Below, one piece after another: positions 45,980-56,348 of a stretch of DNA of 64,000 nt; within the stretch, counting starts at the first letter, position 1, and every line of letters begins with the position of its first letter. The notes under the pieces are model-generated. The model had not been told where the DNA came from and did no database searches. It saw only the letters and a list, made by a program, of their open reading frames with translations. The position numbers and the translations under genes were made by a program. Source of the DNA: Bedellia somnulentella (Eukaryota > Arthropoda > Insecta > Lepidoptera > Bedelliidae); the NCBI GenBank assembly GCA_963576735.1, contig OY755177.1, forward strand, positions 11,098,001 through 11,162,000, written 5' to 3'.

Positions 45980-46230
45980 CTGTGTAGTGTCGGCTTAGAA
46001 TAACACTACCCCATTTCTGCCGGTGGGTGTACGTAAGAGGCGACTAACGGTATTGGGGCTTTTAAGGGATTTTTGGGCGATGCGGTTGGAGACCCATCAC
46101 CAACAATCTTTACTTTACCATCTTTTCCCCACTCATCTTTCCAAAAGTGGCTGAGGAACTTCTAGTTCCTTAGCTCTGACTACCCCTTCTTGGGATTTAT
46201 AGCCGTGAGTATATGTATGTATGTATGAAC
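45980..46230 (+). mobile_element. SINE-A reference copy with TATG tail
   Basis: Best-preserved copy of the commonest repeat in the window. It starts tgctgtgtagtgtcggctt and continues ggtgggtgtacgtaagaggc, gcgatgcggttggagaccc, then tccaaaagtggctgagg. It ends gccgtgagtatatgtatg plus ATG repeats. About 250 bp, no coding frame, no obvious tRNA-like A or B box. Its last 18 bases differ by one from the 3' end of the RTE LINE (gGcgtgagtatatgtatg), so RTE-driven mobilisation is likely. More than 20 copies in both orientations lie in this window. Confidence 0.85.
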
Positions 46231-46254
46231 TTATATATTTGTTGGTTAAGACAT

Positions 46255-46432
46255 TAGAGAACAGCTTAAAATGGTAGACATCCAAGTGTGAAGAATAAAA
46301 TTTCATGAATGAAAAGATTGAAAGAAGAATGTACATGAATCTCGAGCGATTTGCCAAAATAAAATTGTATAAACGTTATCGATAGTATGTGCCTTCACCA
46401 ATGAGAACTAGAAGCGAGAGTACTATATGAGC
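46255..46432 (+). pseudogene. Decayed RTE LINE 3' end
   Basis: atgaatgaaaagattgaaag, gatttgccaaaataaaat, ccaatgagaactag and gcgagagtactatatg align in order with the last 170 bp of the 43209-44093 element. It is strongly mutated. Confidence 0.55.
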
Positions 46433-46579
46433 ATAACATTGTGATAATATGCGAAAAAGCCTTTTTAGTGTCTGCACGAACTATTAAGGTACATTTACTT
46501 TTCTAATATTTTTTTTGATAAAGTTATATTTTAAATTTACGTTCCAATTTAAAACTAATAATTGTTCAGAGGGAACTTC

Positions 46580-47190
46580 ACCGATTTTCATACAGGAAAA
46601 GTGCGTTTGAATCCCGAGTTCTGAGGCCTGCATCAATGTGTCTCTTACATACATATACTTACGGCTATAAATCCCTAGAAGGGGTAACCAGAGCTAAGGA
46701 CATTAGATATTCCTCAGCCACTTTTGGAAAGTTTAGTGGGGAAAAGATGGTAAAATAAAGGTTGTTGGTGATGGATGTCCAACCTCATCGCCCAAAAATC
46801 CCCTATAGCCCCTATACCGTTAGTCGGCTCTTACGTACACCCACCGGAAAAAATGGGGTAGTGCTATTCTAAGCCGACACTACACAGCATACGTGTCATG
46901 TGTCTCTTCTTAAGTCATATGTGGGGTTAATTTATCAAGAAGGAAGGGTGGGTAAGGAAACTCACATATTTGATATGTACCCGGTCATGTTACCGTGTTT
47001 CGTACAAAAGGCGAAATACGCAGGCCTACGATAGGGCAGCGTCTGTCACATGAATGCACTGTGAATACATACGCAATACGCAACGTGGATACTCTGAATG
47101 CCTGGAAATAAAACTAACACGAGATGCTCAGAATTCAAAGTGTCTCTGCAACCCCTTGGGGGATATACGGCGTGATCGTTGAGTTAAAGT
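46580..47190 (+). repeat. SINE-B split by a SINE-A
   Basis: B-box-like gtttgaatcccgagttctga at 46607, then the body to tgtctctt at 46648. It resumes at 46893 (gtgtctcttcttaagtcata) and runs to gatatacggcgtgatcgttg near 47185. Confidence 0.78.
46649..46892 (-). mobile_element. SINE-A nested in SINE-B with 11-bp TSD
   Basis: Near-complete reverse SINE-A from acatacatatacttacggc to gccgacactacacagc. The flanks share ATGTGTCTCTT, an 11-bp target-site duplication as produced by LINE machinery. Confidence 0.85.
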
Positions 47191-47811
47191 ATAATGAAAC
47201 ATTCTGAATAGGAGTACAACGAAAAATTTATATATTTGCAATCATGAATGAACGTAAAAATGTATATATATTTCTTATTGTTATTATAATTTAATATTTG
47301 ACTTAACACATTTTCAAGCATAGAATTAGGTTTGTTTTATGTGAATTTAAACTTTCAGATTTCTTAATGAGTAAGGTATGGAGGAAGACGTGAAATGTGG
47401 TTTCTCGCTCGCAGCATTCCAAAAGATAATCAGCTAAGTGCTGTCTTTGCAATGCAACAGTAACATTGCTTATTCTCAATTGTTTCTTTTTAACATTAAA
47501 AAACTCGTCATATCTTGTAGCTGCTGAACATAGACCTTAATCTAAGTACTATGGTCGAACTACGTATTGTTAAATAAATATAGATACATTTGCTTATTCG
47601 TTTATGACATAATGTGTACCAATCAAAACATTTGTTGTACTATATTCATTTGATTATTGATAAGACGCATAAAAACCTAATTCTATCACTTTTACATTTA
47701 CATTTGAAAATAGGTTGAGGTGCAGCGTAAGTCGCAATCATATTTTTTTTAAAACTATGTGCCACTGTTATGCGTTCAATATTTTGCTAAGTAAACATTC
47801 ATCCGTGTACT
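47191..47811. other. No recognised feature
   Basis: No gene or repeat recognised. Confidence 0.3.
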
Positions 47812-47826
47812 AGGGGCGTTCAATAA
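47812..47826 (-). repeat. Probable mariner terminal repeat
   Basis: aggggcgttcaataa resembles the ends of insect mariner elements and lies at the 3' side of the transposase relic. The matching opposite end was not found. Confidence 0.5.
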
Positions 47827-48325
47827 AAAAAACACTAAAAAACACGCTTTTATAAGTGCACTTAAAAGTCAAAAAGAAAATGCCGGGTCGTTCAAGTTGT
47901 CTCTATTTCTGGGCTGAAGTGTAAACTATGTGCTTTTAATTATAATATTTGATTGTAAAAGCGTGGGGCGCTGGAGCAGGAAAAACTTTCTTGTAAACAA
48001 ATACACGAACAAGAACTCTACATTTTGACACTGTTGAGTACTTTGAACAAACTGTTTAATATAGAGCCTCCAACTAGTGATGCTGCAACTCTATAGAGTG
48101 CCGATCTCTGTAACCTGCTTCCCGAAACATCGCTTAACTTGATTTCTTAGCAAGGTAAACAAAAAATCTTTCCTTTTCCAGCGCCCCACGCTTTTACAAT
48201 CAAATATTATAATTAAAAGCACATAGTTTACACTTCAGCCCAGAAATAGAGATAACTTGAACGACCCGGCATTTTCTTTTTGACTTTTAAGTGCACTTAT
48301 AAAAGCGTGTTTTTTAGTGTTTTTT
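47827..48325. mobile_element. 499-bp foldback element inside mariner
   Basis: The first about 150 bp (47827-47976, from aaaaaacactaaaaaacacg to gtaaaagcgtggggcgct) return as the reverse complement at 48179-48325, with roughly one mismatch noticed (ttgtctctat/ttatctctat). Weaker pairing extends further in. The centre, about 200 bp, is non-coding. It sits between a mariner terminus and the end of the transposase relic, so it inserted into that mariner. Confidence 0.85.
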
Positions 48326-48359
48326 AAACTATTAATTTATTTTAAAACCTAAAATTCCC

Positions 48360-48999
48360 TTACAAAAAAAAGTCTTCTTTGTCCCTTAACAGATCACTTA
48401 CGGCGGCGATTACTTCGTCATCATGTTCAAATTTCTGGCCCCCGAGAGGTTCCTTTAAATGCGGAAATAGGTAGAAATCACTGGGAGCAAAGTCCGGTAC
48501 ATACGGAGGATGTTCCATCAATTCGCAACCAGCTTCTTTAATTGCAGCCATCGCAACTCTGAACTTGTGTGCGACACCGTCTCTCGCGTATTACCTCACG
48601 CAACTATTTTATTTGTTCTGCATATAAAGTCCCCGTAACAGTGGCTCTATGATTCAGGTATTCGACCATTACCACGCCTTGGCTGTCCCAGAAAAGGGAG
48701 CCCATTTTCTTACCGGCGGCGGCGGAGGGAATTATCTTAATTTTTTTTGGAGTAGGACATGATGGTCTTTTCCAAGTCATGGGCTGTTGTTTTGTTTCCG
48801 GGTCAAAATGGTGAAGCCATTTTTTGTCCATGGTGATAAATCGAGCCAAAAAACGATCAGGATCTTGTTGTATCAAATCCAAACAGCTTTGTGAAATTCG
48901 CAGTCTCATTTGTTTCTGCGCGTTATTTAGCATTCTGGGTACCCAGCGCCATGACACTTTTTTCATGCCCAATGGGCATGAATCCCCATCCAATTCCAA
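48360..48999 (-). pseudogene. Mariner transposase, missing second catalytic Asp
   Basis: Two minus frames cover most of a mariner DDE transposase. The upstream part has WRWVPRMLNNAQKQMR, then ITMDKKWLHHFDPETKQQ (first Asp). The downstream part has MAAIKEAGCELMEHPPYVPDF, broken here by APSDFYLFPHLKE (third Asp) and EVIAAVSDLLRDKEDFF. Between them a stop follows AEQIK, and the block that should carry the second Asp is deleted: LREVIRERR is followed at once by AHKFRVAMAAIK. A poly-T frameshift ends it at 48360. The N-terminal DNA-binding part is absent. Confidence 0.88.
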
Positions 49000-49379
49000 A
49001 AATAGCTAAATCTGAAGCACTGATATAAATAAATTTACAATAAATCACGCTATGCATGCGTTCTTTCTCAAACATACCTAGCAGATGAAGCAAAAGTTTT
49101 ATACTAAACACCATTTTAGAGAAGCTTTGGACTTCTGGAGCGATTTGCTACAAGAATACGATTGACGAAAGTGCGATAAATGTTAGAAAGATTTAACAAG
49201 TGCCGAACAAATCGTTTGTCGCGAAACTGAAGTACATCCATTGTCAAGAATTCGTATACTACTCGGAAAAATGTTCCACGCGACATTTGCAAAAATGCAT
49301 ACTTTGATTAAGTAAAATTATATTTTTAGTTTTCCGCTTATATCGTACTAATTTTATTTATCGGCAACCCGGAGTTTGT
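49000..49379. other. No recognised feature
   Basis: Sequence upstream of the mariner relic; no recognisable transposase N-terminus or terminal repeat. Confidence 0.3.
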
Positions 49380-49390
49380 GTTTACTTGTA

Positions 49391-49752
49391 ACATAACATA
49401 ACATAAACGTTCACGCCGAATATCCCCGAAGGGGTTGGCAGAGGTACTAATACTTCTGAACATCACGTGACTTTGTCACCTGGTGTTCAGAGTACCCACG
49501 TTTTGCATGGACAGTGTACTCGCGTGTTAGGGGGCAGGCCTATCGCCGTTTTGTACGAATACACTGTCACATGACTAAGTACAACTCAGCCATGTGGGTT
49601 TCCTCACGATGTTTTCCCTCACCGTTAACAACCATGCTAAATTAACCACACATATGTCTTTTAGAAAAGACAAATTGGTGTAGGCCCGACCCAGGATTTG
49701 AACACTAGTCGTTTGCACGATAACCGAGTGTTCTACCCACTGGGCTATCACG
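49391..49752 (-). mobile_element. SINE-B reference copy, full length with TSD
   Basis: 362 bp flanked by the 11-bp direct repeat GTTTACTTGTA (49380-49390, 49753-49763). On the minus strand it starts ccgtgatagcccagtggg (A box), has the B box gtgttcaaatcctgggtc, and ends gcgtgaacgtttatg plus TTATG repeats. This is a tRNA-derived SINE. It is the youngest-looking copy, judged by its intact duplication. Confidence 0.9.
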
Positions 49753-49799
49753 GTTTACTTGTATGGTACATTAAATAATTTATCTATAGAAATATTGTG

Positions 49800-49991
49800 A
49801 AAAGATTAATTTGTTTGTTTATTTTTTTTTAATGGGCTCCAACAAGCTGAACAGATTTCAGTAATTCTTTTGCTTATTAAACTACAACCTTAGAAAACAT
49901 AGATCATAAAGGAGAAAGTGATTATCAATAAAATCCGTGCAGTCACACAAAAATATCACTATCCATGCGAGGTCGGGGCGGATCACCAGTT
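49800..49991 (+). repeat. Helitron 3'-end remnant
   Basis: The end ccatgcgaggtcggggcg, then gatcaccag, is a diverged form of the cccgtgcgaagctggg...CTAG Helitron terminus. The CTAG itself has become CCAG. Confidence 0.5.
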
Positions 49992-49994
49992 GAT

Positions 49995-50225
49995 TGTGTA
50001 TAAAAGGAACACCCTTACCGTGCCCTGCCGTGTGGTGCCGTAAGAGGCGAGTAAGGGTATGAGGTTTATTAAGTGGTTTTTCGGCGATGCGGTTGGAAAC
50101 CCATCACCAACGATACTTTATTTCTACCATCTTGTCCCCTATTAACTTCTAAATAAGGTTGATGAGTTTCTAGCTCTGAAGCTCTGGCTATCCTTTTTTG
50201 GGATTTATTGCCTTGAGTGTATGTA
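49995..50225 (+). repeat. SINE-A, tail to tail with the RTE LINE
   Basis: aagaggcgagtaagggtatg, gcgatgcggttggaaaccca and tgccttgagtgtatgtatac. Its tail runs directly into the reversed tail of the LINE. Confidence 0.78.
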
Positions 50226-50227
50226 TA

Positions 50228-51893
50228 CATGCATACATATACTCACGCCATTAATTCCCATTGGGGTAGGCAGAGACTATCGATCGCCACTTCGTACGAT
50301 CCTGACAAACCTCTCTAGCTTCGTTAACATCCATCAATCTTTTCATACATGCTCTTTTATTCTTCATACTTCGGACGCCAGCCTTTTTGAGCACACTCTC
50401 AATTTGGTCGAAGTGTGTTCTCCGTGGTCGTCCTCTACTAACATTACCATCCACATTAGCTCTATAGATCCCTTTTACCAATTTTCTATCATCCATCCTC
50501 TCTATGTGCCCAAACCATCTCAACATTCCTTTTTCTATCTTTCTTACAATATCGTCTTTCGCACCACACTTTTCACGAATAACACTATTTCTCACTCGGT
50601 CACACAATCTAACATTACAAGTTTTTCTGAGGGACCTCATCTCTACTGCATTCACTCTGCTCTCATGCTTCTTCTGCCACACCCAACATTCGCTTCCATA
50701 CATAAGCGTAGGAACAAGAACAGCATCATGCACAGCCATTCGGGCCTTTTCAGATACCGATTGACTGATCATTAGGCTATTCATTGCTCCATTTACCGCA
50801 TTACCCTTTTTCACTCTTCTTTCAATGTCTTCATCACATTTTCCATCCCTTGTAAACAAACTTCCCAGATATACAAACTCCTTCACCTGTTCCACATCCT
50901 TACCATCAATCACAATCACGCATTCTGTCACATCTTCCTGTCTCTCAAAAACCATCGTTTTGGTCTTATCCACATTCACCCTCATTCCCTTTCTTACAAA
51001 AGACTCACATGCAATATTCATCATCTCTTGCAACTTTTCTGCCGATGATGCAAGTATCACTTGATCGTCAGCATACAAGAGGCATTTATTGATGAATCCA
51101 CCCATTCTTAGTCCATAATCACTTTCACGCAACTCTGTCAAACAGTCATCCATGAACAAATTGAAGAGCCACGGAGAAGCTACACATCCCTGTCGGACAC
51201 CCCTAGAGATTCCGAACCAGTCAGTGTTTTCCCCGTTTACTCTTACACATGCACTAGAATCCTCATAGAGTGATACCAATGCACGTATAAGTTGACTCCC
51301 CAAACCGAACTTGGATAACACCTCCCATAAACACTTTCTTACCACCCTATCATACGCCTTCTCTAAATCAATGAAGGAGCAATACACCTTTTGGTTCTTA
51401 GCTAAGAACTTTTCAGTGATGCTCCTTATAGAGAAGATTTGATCCATACATCCCATCCCTTTCCTAAATCCCGCTTGCACATCCCATATTTTCTCATCAG
51501 TTTCATTCATCACTCTTTCAATCAGTACCTTAGCATAAAATTTACCAACAATGCTGAGTAAGCTGATGCCGCGGTAATTTTTAGCCTCTTGGTGTGACCC
51601 CTTTCCTTTATATAGAGGCACAATCACCGCCTTGCACCAGTCTCGTGGAACTTTGCCACTCGACCAGCATTTTTGGAAAAGGAAGTACAACCAAAAAGCC
51701 ACCAAACCTTTACCAGCCCTCAGCATTTCGATAGTAATCCTATCATACCCTGCCGCCTTCCCTACTTTCATACTTTTTATTGCTTTCATTATTTCTTCCA
51801 TACTAATCTCACTGTCACTGAAATCACCCATCTGTATCTGTATCATCATGTATTCATATATATACCTTTACATGTTCCGCCAATCAGGAGTTT
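50228..51893 (-). mobile_element. RTE-clade LINE, 5' truncated
   Basis: Minus-strand insertion: reverse transcriptase ORF, stop TAA (50251-50253), then the 3' end gcgtgagtatatgtatgcatg. No long 3' UTR, as usual for RTE elements. The apurinic endonuclease half is missing, so the copy stops near the 5' edge of the reverse transcriptase domain; the exact 5' break is unclear (about 51850-51893). Confidence 0.85.
50251..51849 (-). CDS. RTE-type LINE reverse transcriptase, intact domain
   Basis: 532 codons without a stop. Landmarks: MKVGKAAGYDRITIEML (residues 27-43), NYRGISLL (91-98), AGFRKG (126-131), motif A SFIDLEKAYDRV with Asp161 (158-169), motif B RQGCVASPWLFN (219-230), motif C LLYADDQVILASS with Asp261-Asp262 (257-269), and motif D VNVDKTKTMVF (291-301). 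The C-terminal extension has SECWVWQKKHE, RWFGHIERMDD and GRPRRTH and ends SAYPNGN, a layout of RTE-clade LINEs. The protein would copy LINE or SINE RNA at a nicked target. The N-terminal endonuclease is absent; the first Met is only the first in frame. Probably not able to insert by itself. Clade assignment is by motif recall. Confidence 0.9.
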   Translation of the reverse strand: MMIQIQMGDFSDSEISMEEIMKAIKSMKVGKAAGYDRITIEMLRAGKGLVAFWLYFLFQKCWSSGKVPRDWCKAVIVPLYKGKGSHQEAKNYRGISLLSIVGKFYAKVLIERVMNETDEKIWDVQAGFRKGMGCMDQIFSIRSITEKFLAKNQKVYCSFIDLEKAYDRVVRKCLWEVLSKFGLGSQLIRALVSLYEDSSACVRVNGENTDWFGISRGVRQGCVASPWLFNLFMDDCLTELRESDYGLRMGGFINKCLLYADDQVILASSAEKLQEMMNIACESFVRKGMRVNVDKTKTMVFERQEDVTECVIVIDGKDVEQVKEFVYLGSLFTRDGKCDEDIERRVKKGNAVNGAMNSLMISQSVSEKARMAVHDAVLVPTLMYGSECWVWQKKHESRVNAVEMRSLRKTCNVRLCDRVRNSVIREKCGAKDDIVRKIEKGMLRWFGHIERMDDRKLVKGIYRANVDGNVSRGRPRRTHFDQIESVLKKAGVRSMKNKRACMKRLMDVNEAREVCQDRTKWRSIVSAYPNGN

Positions 51894-51896
51894 GAT

Positions 51897-52326
51897 TGTA
51901 AGTCAACCATAAAATATAGATACCTATATACCGTTCAGGGAAATTTTTAAGACAATTTTATGAAGAACATTTCTGTCATACATGATTTCTATGTAAGCTT
52001 AACCATTAAGGACACGCGACGGAAGCTTAAAAAATGGAGCAACTTCTCCCGTTTTCCCGAAATTTTCCAAAATTCGCCTTCACTTCTCTGTTGAAAAGTA
52101 TACTATGACCTGCCCAGGAGTATGAAGAATAATTGTGCTGAGTTTCGTCAAAATCTGTCGAGTAGTTTTTGTTTCCATAAGGAACATACAAACCGACAGA
52201 CAGACAAAAATTTTACTGATTGCATTTTTGGCATCAGTATCGATTACTTATCACCCCCTGATAGTTATTTTGAAAATATATTTCATGTACAGAATTGACC
52301 TCTCTTCAGATTAATTATAAGTATAG
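51897..52326 (-). mobile_element. Helitron fragment, same family as 2242-3039
   Basis: Matches 2597-3039 in the same orientation (attaaggacacgcgacggaag, ttttgtttccataaggaac, aatatatttcatgtacagaa) and keeps the TC terminus at 52326 followed by T. The CTAG half is missing; its boundary abuts the LINE 5' side. Confidence 0.75.
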
Positions 52327-54069
52327 ATGACGGAGTAATTGCGTAACATATATACAATTAAAATGAGTTCCTCCTTTTTTAAAGTCGGTCGAAAAGAAAA
52401 ATATATCTAAGTTTTAACCAAACCTAATTAACGAAGCTCTTCTTACCAAAAGAACTGCTAGAGACGCTTCCTTTAATTAAGGGAATAAACGATTATTCGC
52501 AACTTTTTTCGTCCTGTTTAAAGTGGATTTCGTATTCGGAAATCTTTAGCTTATGCTAAACTATGAAACTCCATAATATTTAGCTAGTATTTTTAATTTC
52601 AGTTAAAGGTATACACCACCAGGATTATAACAATTTATTATAAATCTATTTAAGCTAATACTAACGATGTGCCCCGGCTCCGCATCAATAGTGTGTATTT
52701 TGAATTAGAAAATCGAAATAAGAAATAGATGAATATTGAATATTAAATAACTGTTTATTATACTCCTATCTTCTAGTGTGAGTCCCGTCAAAATTGGTAA
52801 AAATAGTTGGAACACACAGACAAAAGTTAAAAGTAAGAAAGTTTTTTTAATATACGTACCTTCCGTATGCACTCAACTTGATTTATCTGTAATAAAATGA
52901 AGTATCTAAACGAGTATAGCATTGTTCCCATAGATAAAAAGATCATCATTACCTCAGACAATGATAATGAGGCTTAATAACCGATTAGTCCCTGCTGTAA
53001 TCAATTCCCTAACTGCGTCACCTCGTTAGCGTAGGTCGGAATATTTAAAAGCCTAGACAGTGGATCGCCATTGGTACTGGATCCACACCTAAAGTCATGT
53101 TACATAGCCAGCAGCTACCAATCCTTTCGAAAAAGAACCGCGATTGGTTCTTCGATCAATCCCTTAGACTAAAAAATAGTCCGGCCTTTTGCAATTTTGG
53201 TTCCGTTACTAACCGTTTAATGAATGCAATAGGAAACCTTAAAGACGTTTATTTTTTAAGTATATTGATAAAAAATGGTTACTTCTTGCTGCATTCGAGC
53301 TCTGCAAGTGAGTGTGTTAAATCGATCATGCTGTTCGAGCGAGATCCAACCGAATCAATCAATTCGGCAAAAATTAGCAAATCTAAATTATTAATTAAAT
53401 TTATAGTTTGATGTAAGTACCTACTGTTTTGCATTCATATATATCTACGTTGGATATTTTAATATTACAAAAAGACACTAAGATATAATTTCTTTGTATG
53501 CATAAAAGAAGGATAAAAATGCAGTTGGCTGGCATGAAAGAATTTTTATTATATCAGCATTGTGAGAATGTTTAGTTTAAGTGAAATTATTGCCATTCTC
53601 AAGTTCGTTATGACGTGGATAAAATTCTCAATAATTCAGAAAAAAAACTCTCAGTCTTTAATGAATAAGGGTCACTATTAATTTTAAACTGTAGCAACAT
53701 AATTTTGGTTATTTTTACTTAAAAATGTCTTGAGAAACGCACAAAAAGCTTTTTCTTTGTCTGCGAAGTATAATTATTTAGGCATGGATTAGGTATCAAG
53801 GCAATCAAATTATCAGTGAATTCAGGCTACGTTTATCAAAAATTAATAATAAATAAACAATATATAATTTTTTTAAAATGTAATATACCTGCAATGAATT
53901 CATGTGAAAAATGCATTATATATGATAACAATTCACTCTACTAGTTTTTACACGTGTCAGCAAAGAGGAAAATATTCATTGGAAATCCCACGCCTCTAGG
54001 TAGTAGTTAAGCGGCTAAACCATCCGCGTGACGAAAACTGTCGATGTTAATATAAGACACCCCAGAACA
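52327..54069. other. Repeat scraps and one unrecognised ORF
   Basis: The word gatgtgccccggctccgc near 52668 and agtcccgtcaaaattgg near 52783 are typical of degraded moth repeats. A 104-codon plus frame at 53097-53411 (starts MLHSQQLPILSKKNRDWF) has no recognisable domain and its coding status is unknown. Confidence 0.35.
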
Positions 54070-54313
54070 TCCTATTAATATTATAAATGTGAAAGTTCTG
54101 ATGTTTGGATGTTTGTGTGTTTGAGATGAAAAGGCTTCTCAATTACAGAATGTATGAAATTTAGCAGAATGCTATATAATGACCCCAATTATCAAATAAA
54201 ATACTTATTATCGCGGAAAAATTTGACCAATAAAATATTTACGCCCGATTGAACTCAGAGTACCGGAAAAATAGCCTAAAGTTTGGCATAAGCAAATTTA
54301 GTTAGTCAGCTAG
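54070..54313 (+). mobile_element. Short intact Helitron (244 bp)
   Basis: Begins TCCTATTAATATTATAAATG after A and ends GTCAGCTAG before T, satisfying all Helitron end rules. The body (ggcttctcaattacagaatg, ttgaactcagagtaccgga) matches the two halves of the interrupted copy at 25699-26265. No coding capacity. Confidence 0.82.
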
Positions 54314-54611
54314 TATTCTACAATATTTATGATATGATAACAATGTGGTTTTTTTAAACTATGCGACATAATATGTTTGTTATAAGCCTACAGACATATA
54401 AGTCAGCATCTAATTTAGAACTGACTGTAAAATGTTATAACTATTATGTAGTCTAAAGAGTTTTGTATTCTATTCTCTTATTTATCCGATCAACCTACTC
54501 TTACTCAGATTATTCATTATAACTTGTGTACTCGTAGATGGTTCTTTTTTAAGACTTTTGGATAAACATGTCAAATATTATAATTTTTGTGCAATAAGAA
54601 CTATTTATATA

Positions 54612-54712
54612 TAGGTGATGATCCTCCAACCACAAAAGTGACTTATCTCAAAGTATTAGTTAGCTCGTCCAACACACATTGAAAGATGTGGGGTAGCGCT
54701 ATTCTAAGCCAA
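54612..54712 (-). repeat. SINE-A 5' part
   Basis: gatgatcctccaaccacaaa then atgtggggtagcgctattct. Confidence 0.65.
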
Positions 54713-55836
54713 ACCTTTATGTACATTTATTTCTATATAAATATCATTTACTATTTAGTTATATTCATATTTAATGCCTGTCTAAAGTAGAGAAAGACGT
54801 TGTCAACTTCAACGAAACACGCTGTATATTTGAACCGGGTTCATATTATATTGTAAAGGATCTTGGGGTTGAATCATCTTAAAGGCTTCCAAGGATTCCG
54901 CCGCGATATTGCGGACGTGGGCGGAATCGAGCCTGAAGCGGTCAATACATACTTAATACAAATATGTCTTATAGTTGCGAATGAGCATAATATTTTCTAA
55001 ATAAACTTATTTGCCTTAACGCTTAGATAAGTTAGCAACACGTAAACGATTTAAGAAGCCCAAAAATCGGCGATTTTGAAGTTTAGATTTTACCGATATC
55101 CTGTGAGTATTGATTGTGTATTAATATATTAATATACATAAACCTAATCCATGAAAGAAGAGAAACAATAAAAAGACATCGAGTCGATTGATACAGCTGT
55201 TTAAGATCTTAATATAATAATTTGACCAAATGTCATAGTACGTTAAATGGAGACGTAATAATTTAACAGCATTTAAGTGGTATATTTTTAAAATTTTAGA
55301 CATTTATATACCAAATTTATTTGTCAGTTTTTTAAACCTGCTTCACATTTTAGGTACTAATTTTAAATAAAAAAATCTTGTTTGATTTTTAATCCTATAA
55401 CGATATTAACACCTAAATTTATATATCCGAAAAGTTCACTACAGAGTACACCCTAACCATTAAGCGATTATTTGAATAATAAATATTTATTTAGTAATTT
55501 TATTTATTTATTTTTCCACACTAACAATACCATTACAGGACAAGCCTAATTCGATATTGTAGTTTTAATATTTACATTCCATTAATTAATAAAAACTAAT
55601 TAACTAACAAAAAAATACAATTAGGTTACATTAAAACTTATAACTTATTTATAACATTTATAAATTAATTTACATTAAATATAATCAAGTAACATTAAAT
55701 ATAATTACTTAACATTAATATAATTAATTAACATTAAACATCATTATATAAAAATAAAATTTCACTAAGGAACAACCAATTAAGTAGGCACAGTTATCAT
55801 TTAAACTCATAACTTACTATATAAAGGGCACATTTT
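54713..55836. other. AT-rich DNA with short tandem run
   Basis: No gene recognised. Between 55670 and 55740 the word acattaaatataat(c/t)a recurs several times in loose tandem. Confidence 0.4.
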
Positions 55837-56000
55837 GTGAATTCACCGAGGGTGCAAGCAAATAGGTCTATGCGTTCCGCCACCTGGTTTAGAATAATGA
55901 TTGCCCGCGGGAGCGGCGCCGCGCGCAAGAGGTTGGTACTCGCGCGCGGCTCGACCAGCAGCCGCGGCCGTCGTCGCCTCCGCCTCCTAAATATATATTC
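55837..56000. other. GC-rich island
   Basis: 55905-55990 is strongly GC-rich (gggagcggcgccgcgcgc, cagccgcggccgtcgtcgcc) in AT-rich surroundings. A plus frame here is Arg/Ser-rich and a minus frame is also open; neither shows a domain. It may be a piece of a GC-rich transposon ORF or a regulatory island. Confidence 0.45.
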
Positions 56001-56071
56001 ATATATCTTTGAAATGCTTAAAGTTATGCAGAATTATATTTACATTAATAATTTCAAACTCAAAATGTAAA

Positions 56072-56348
56072 CACCGTATATCCCCGAAGGGGCGGCAGAG
56101 GCTTAATTCTTCCGAACCCACGTTTTGCTTGCACAGTTTACGCATGTAATAGGGGGCTGACCTATCGAAGTTTTGTACGGATACACTATCATGTCTTAGT
56201 ACACTTTAGCAATGTGGGTTTCGTCACGTTTTTTTTCCGTCATCGTTAACAACCATGATGAATTAACCACACGTATGACTTTAGAAAGGACAAACTAGGA
56301 CACTGTCTGCATGATAGGCGATTGCTCTACCATCGAGATATCACGCCT
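56072..56348 (-). repeat. SINE-B, near complete
   Basis: accgtatatccccgaaggg, tgtgggtttcgtcacg and a decayed head ctaccatcgagatatcacg. Confidence 0.75.

Noticed and set aside
49687..49752. A-box and B-box pairs that look like tRNA genes (also 9800-9873, 12260-12300)
   Set aside because: They head SINEs with SINE bodies attached and do not fold as complete tRNAs with acceptor stems.
50221..50775. 184-codon plus-strand ORF
   Set aside because: Antisense shadow of the LINE reverse transcriptase; no domain of its own.
55837..56070. Arg-rich 77-codon ORF
   Set aside because: Open because of GC-rich composition; no domain, and the reverse strand is equally open.
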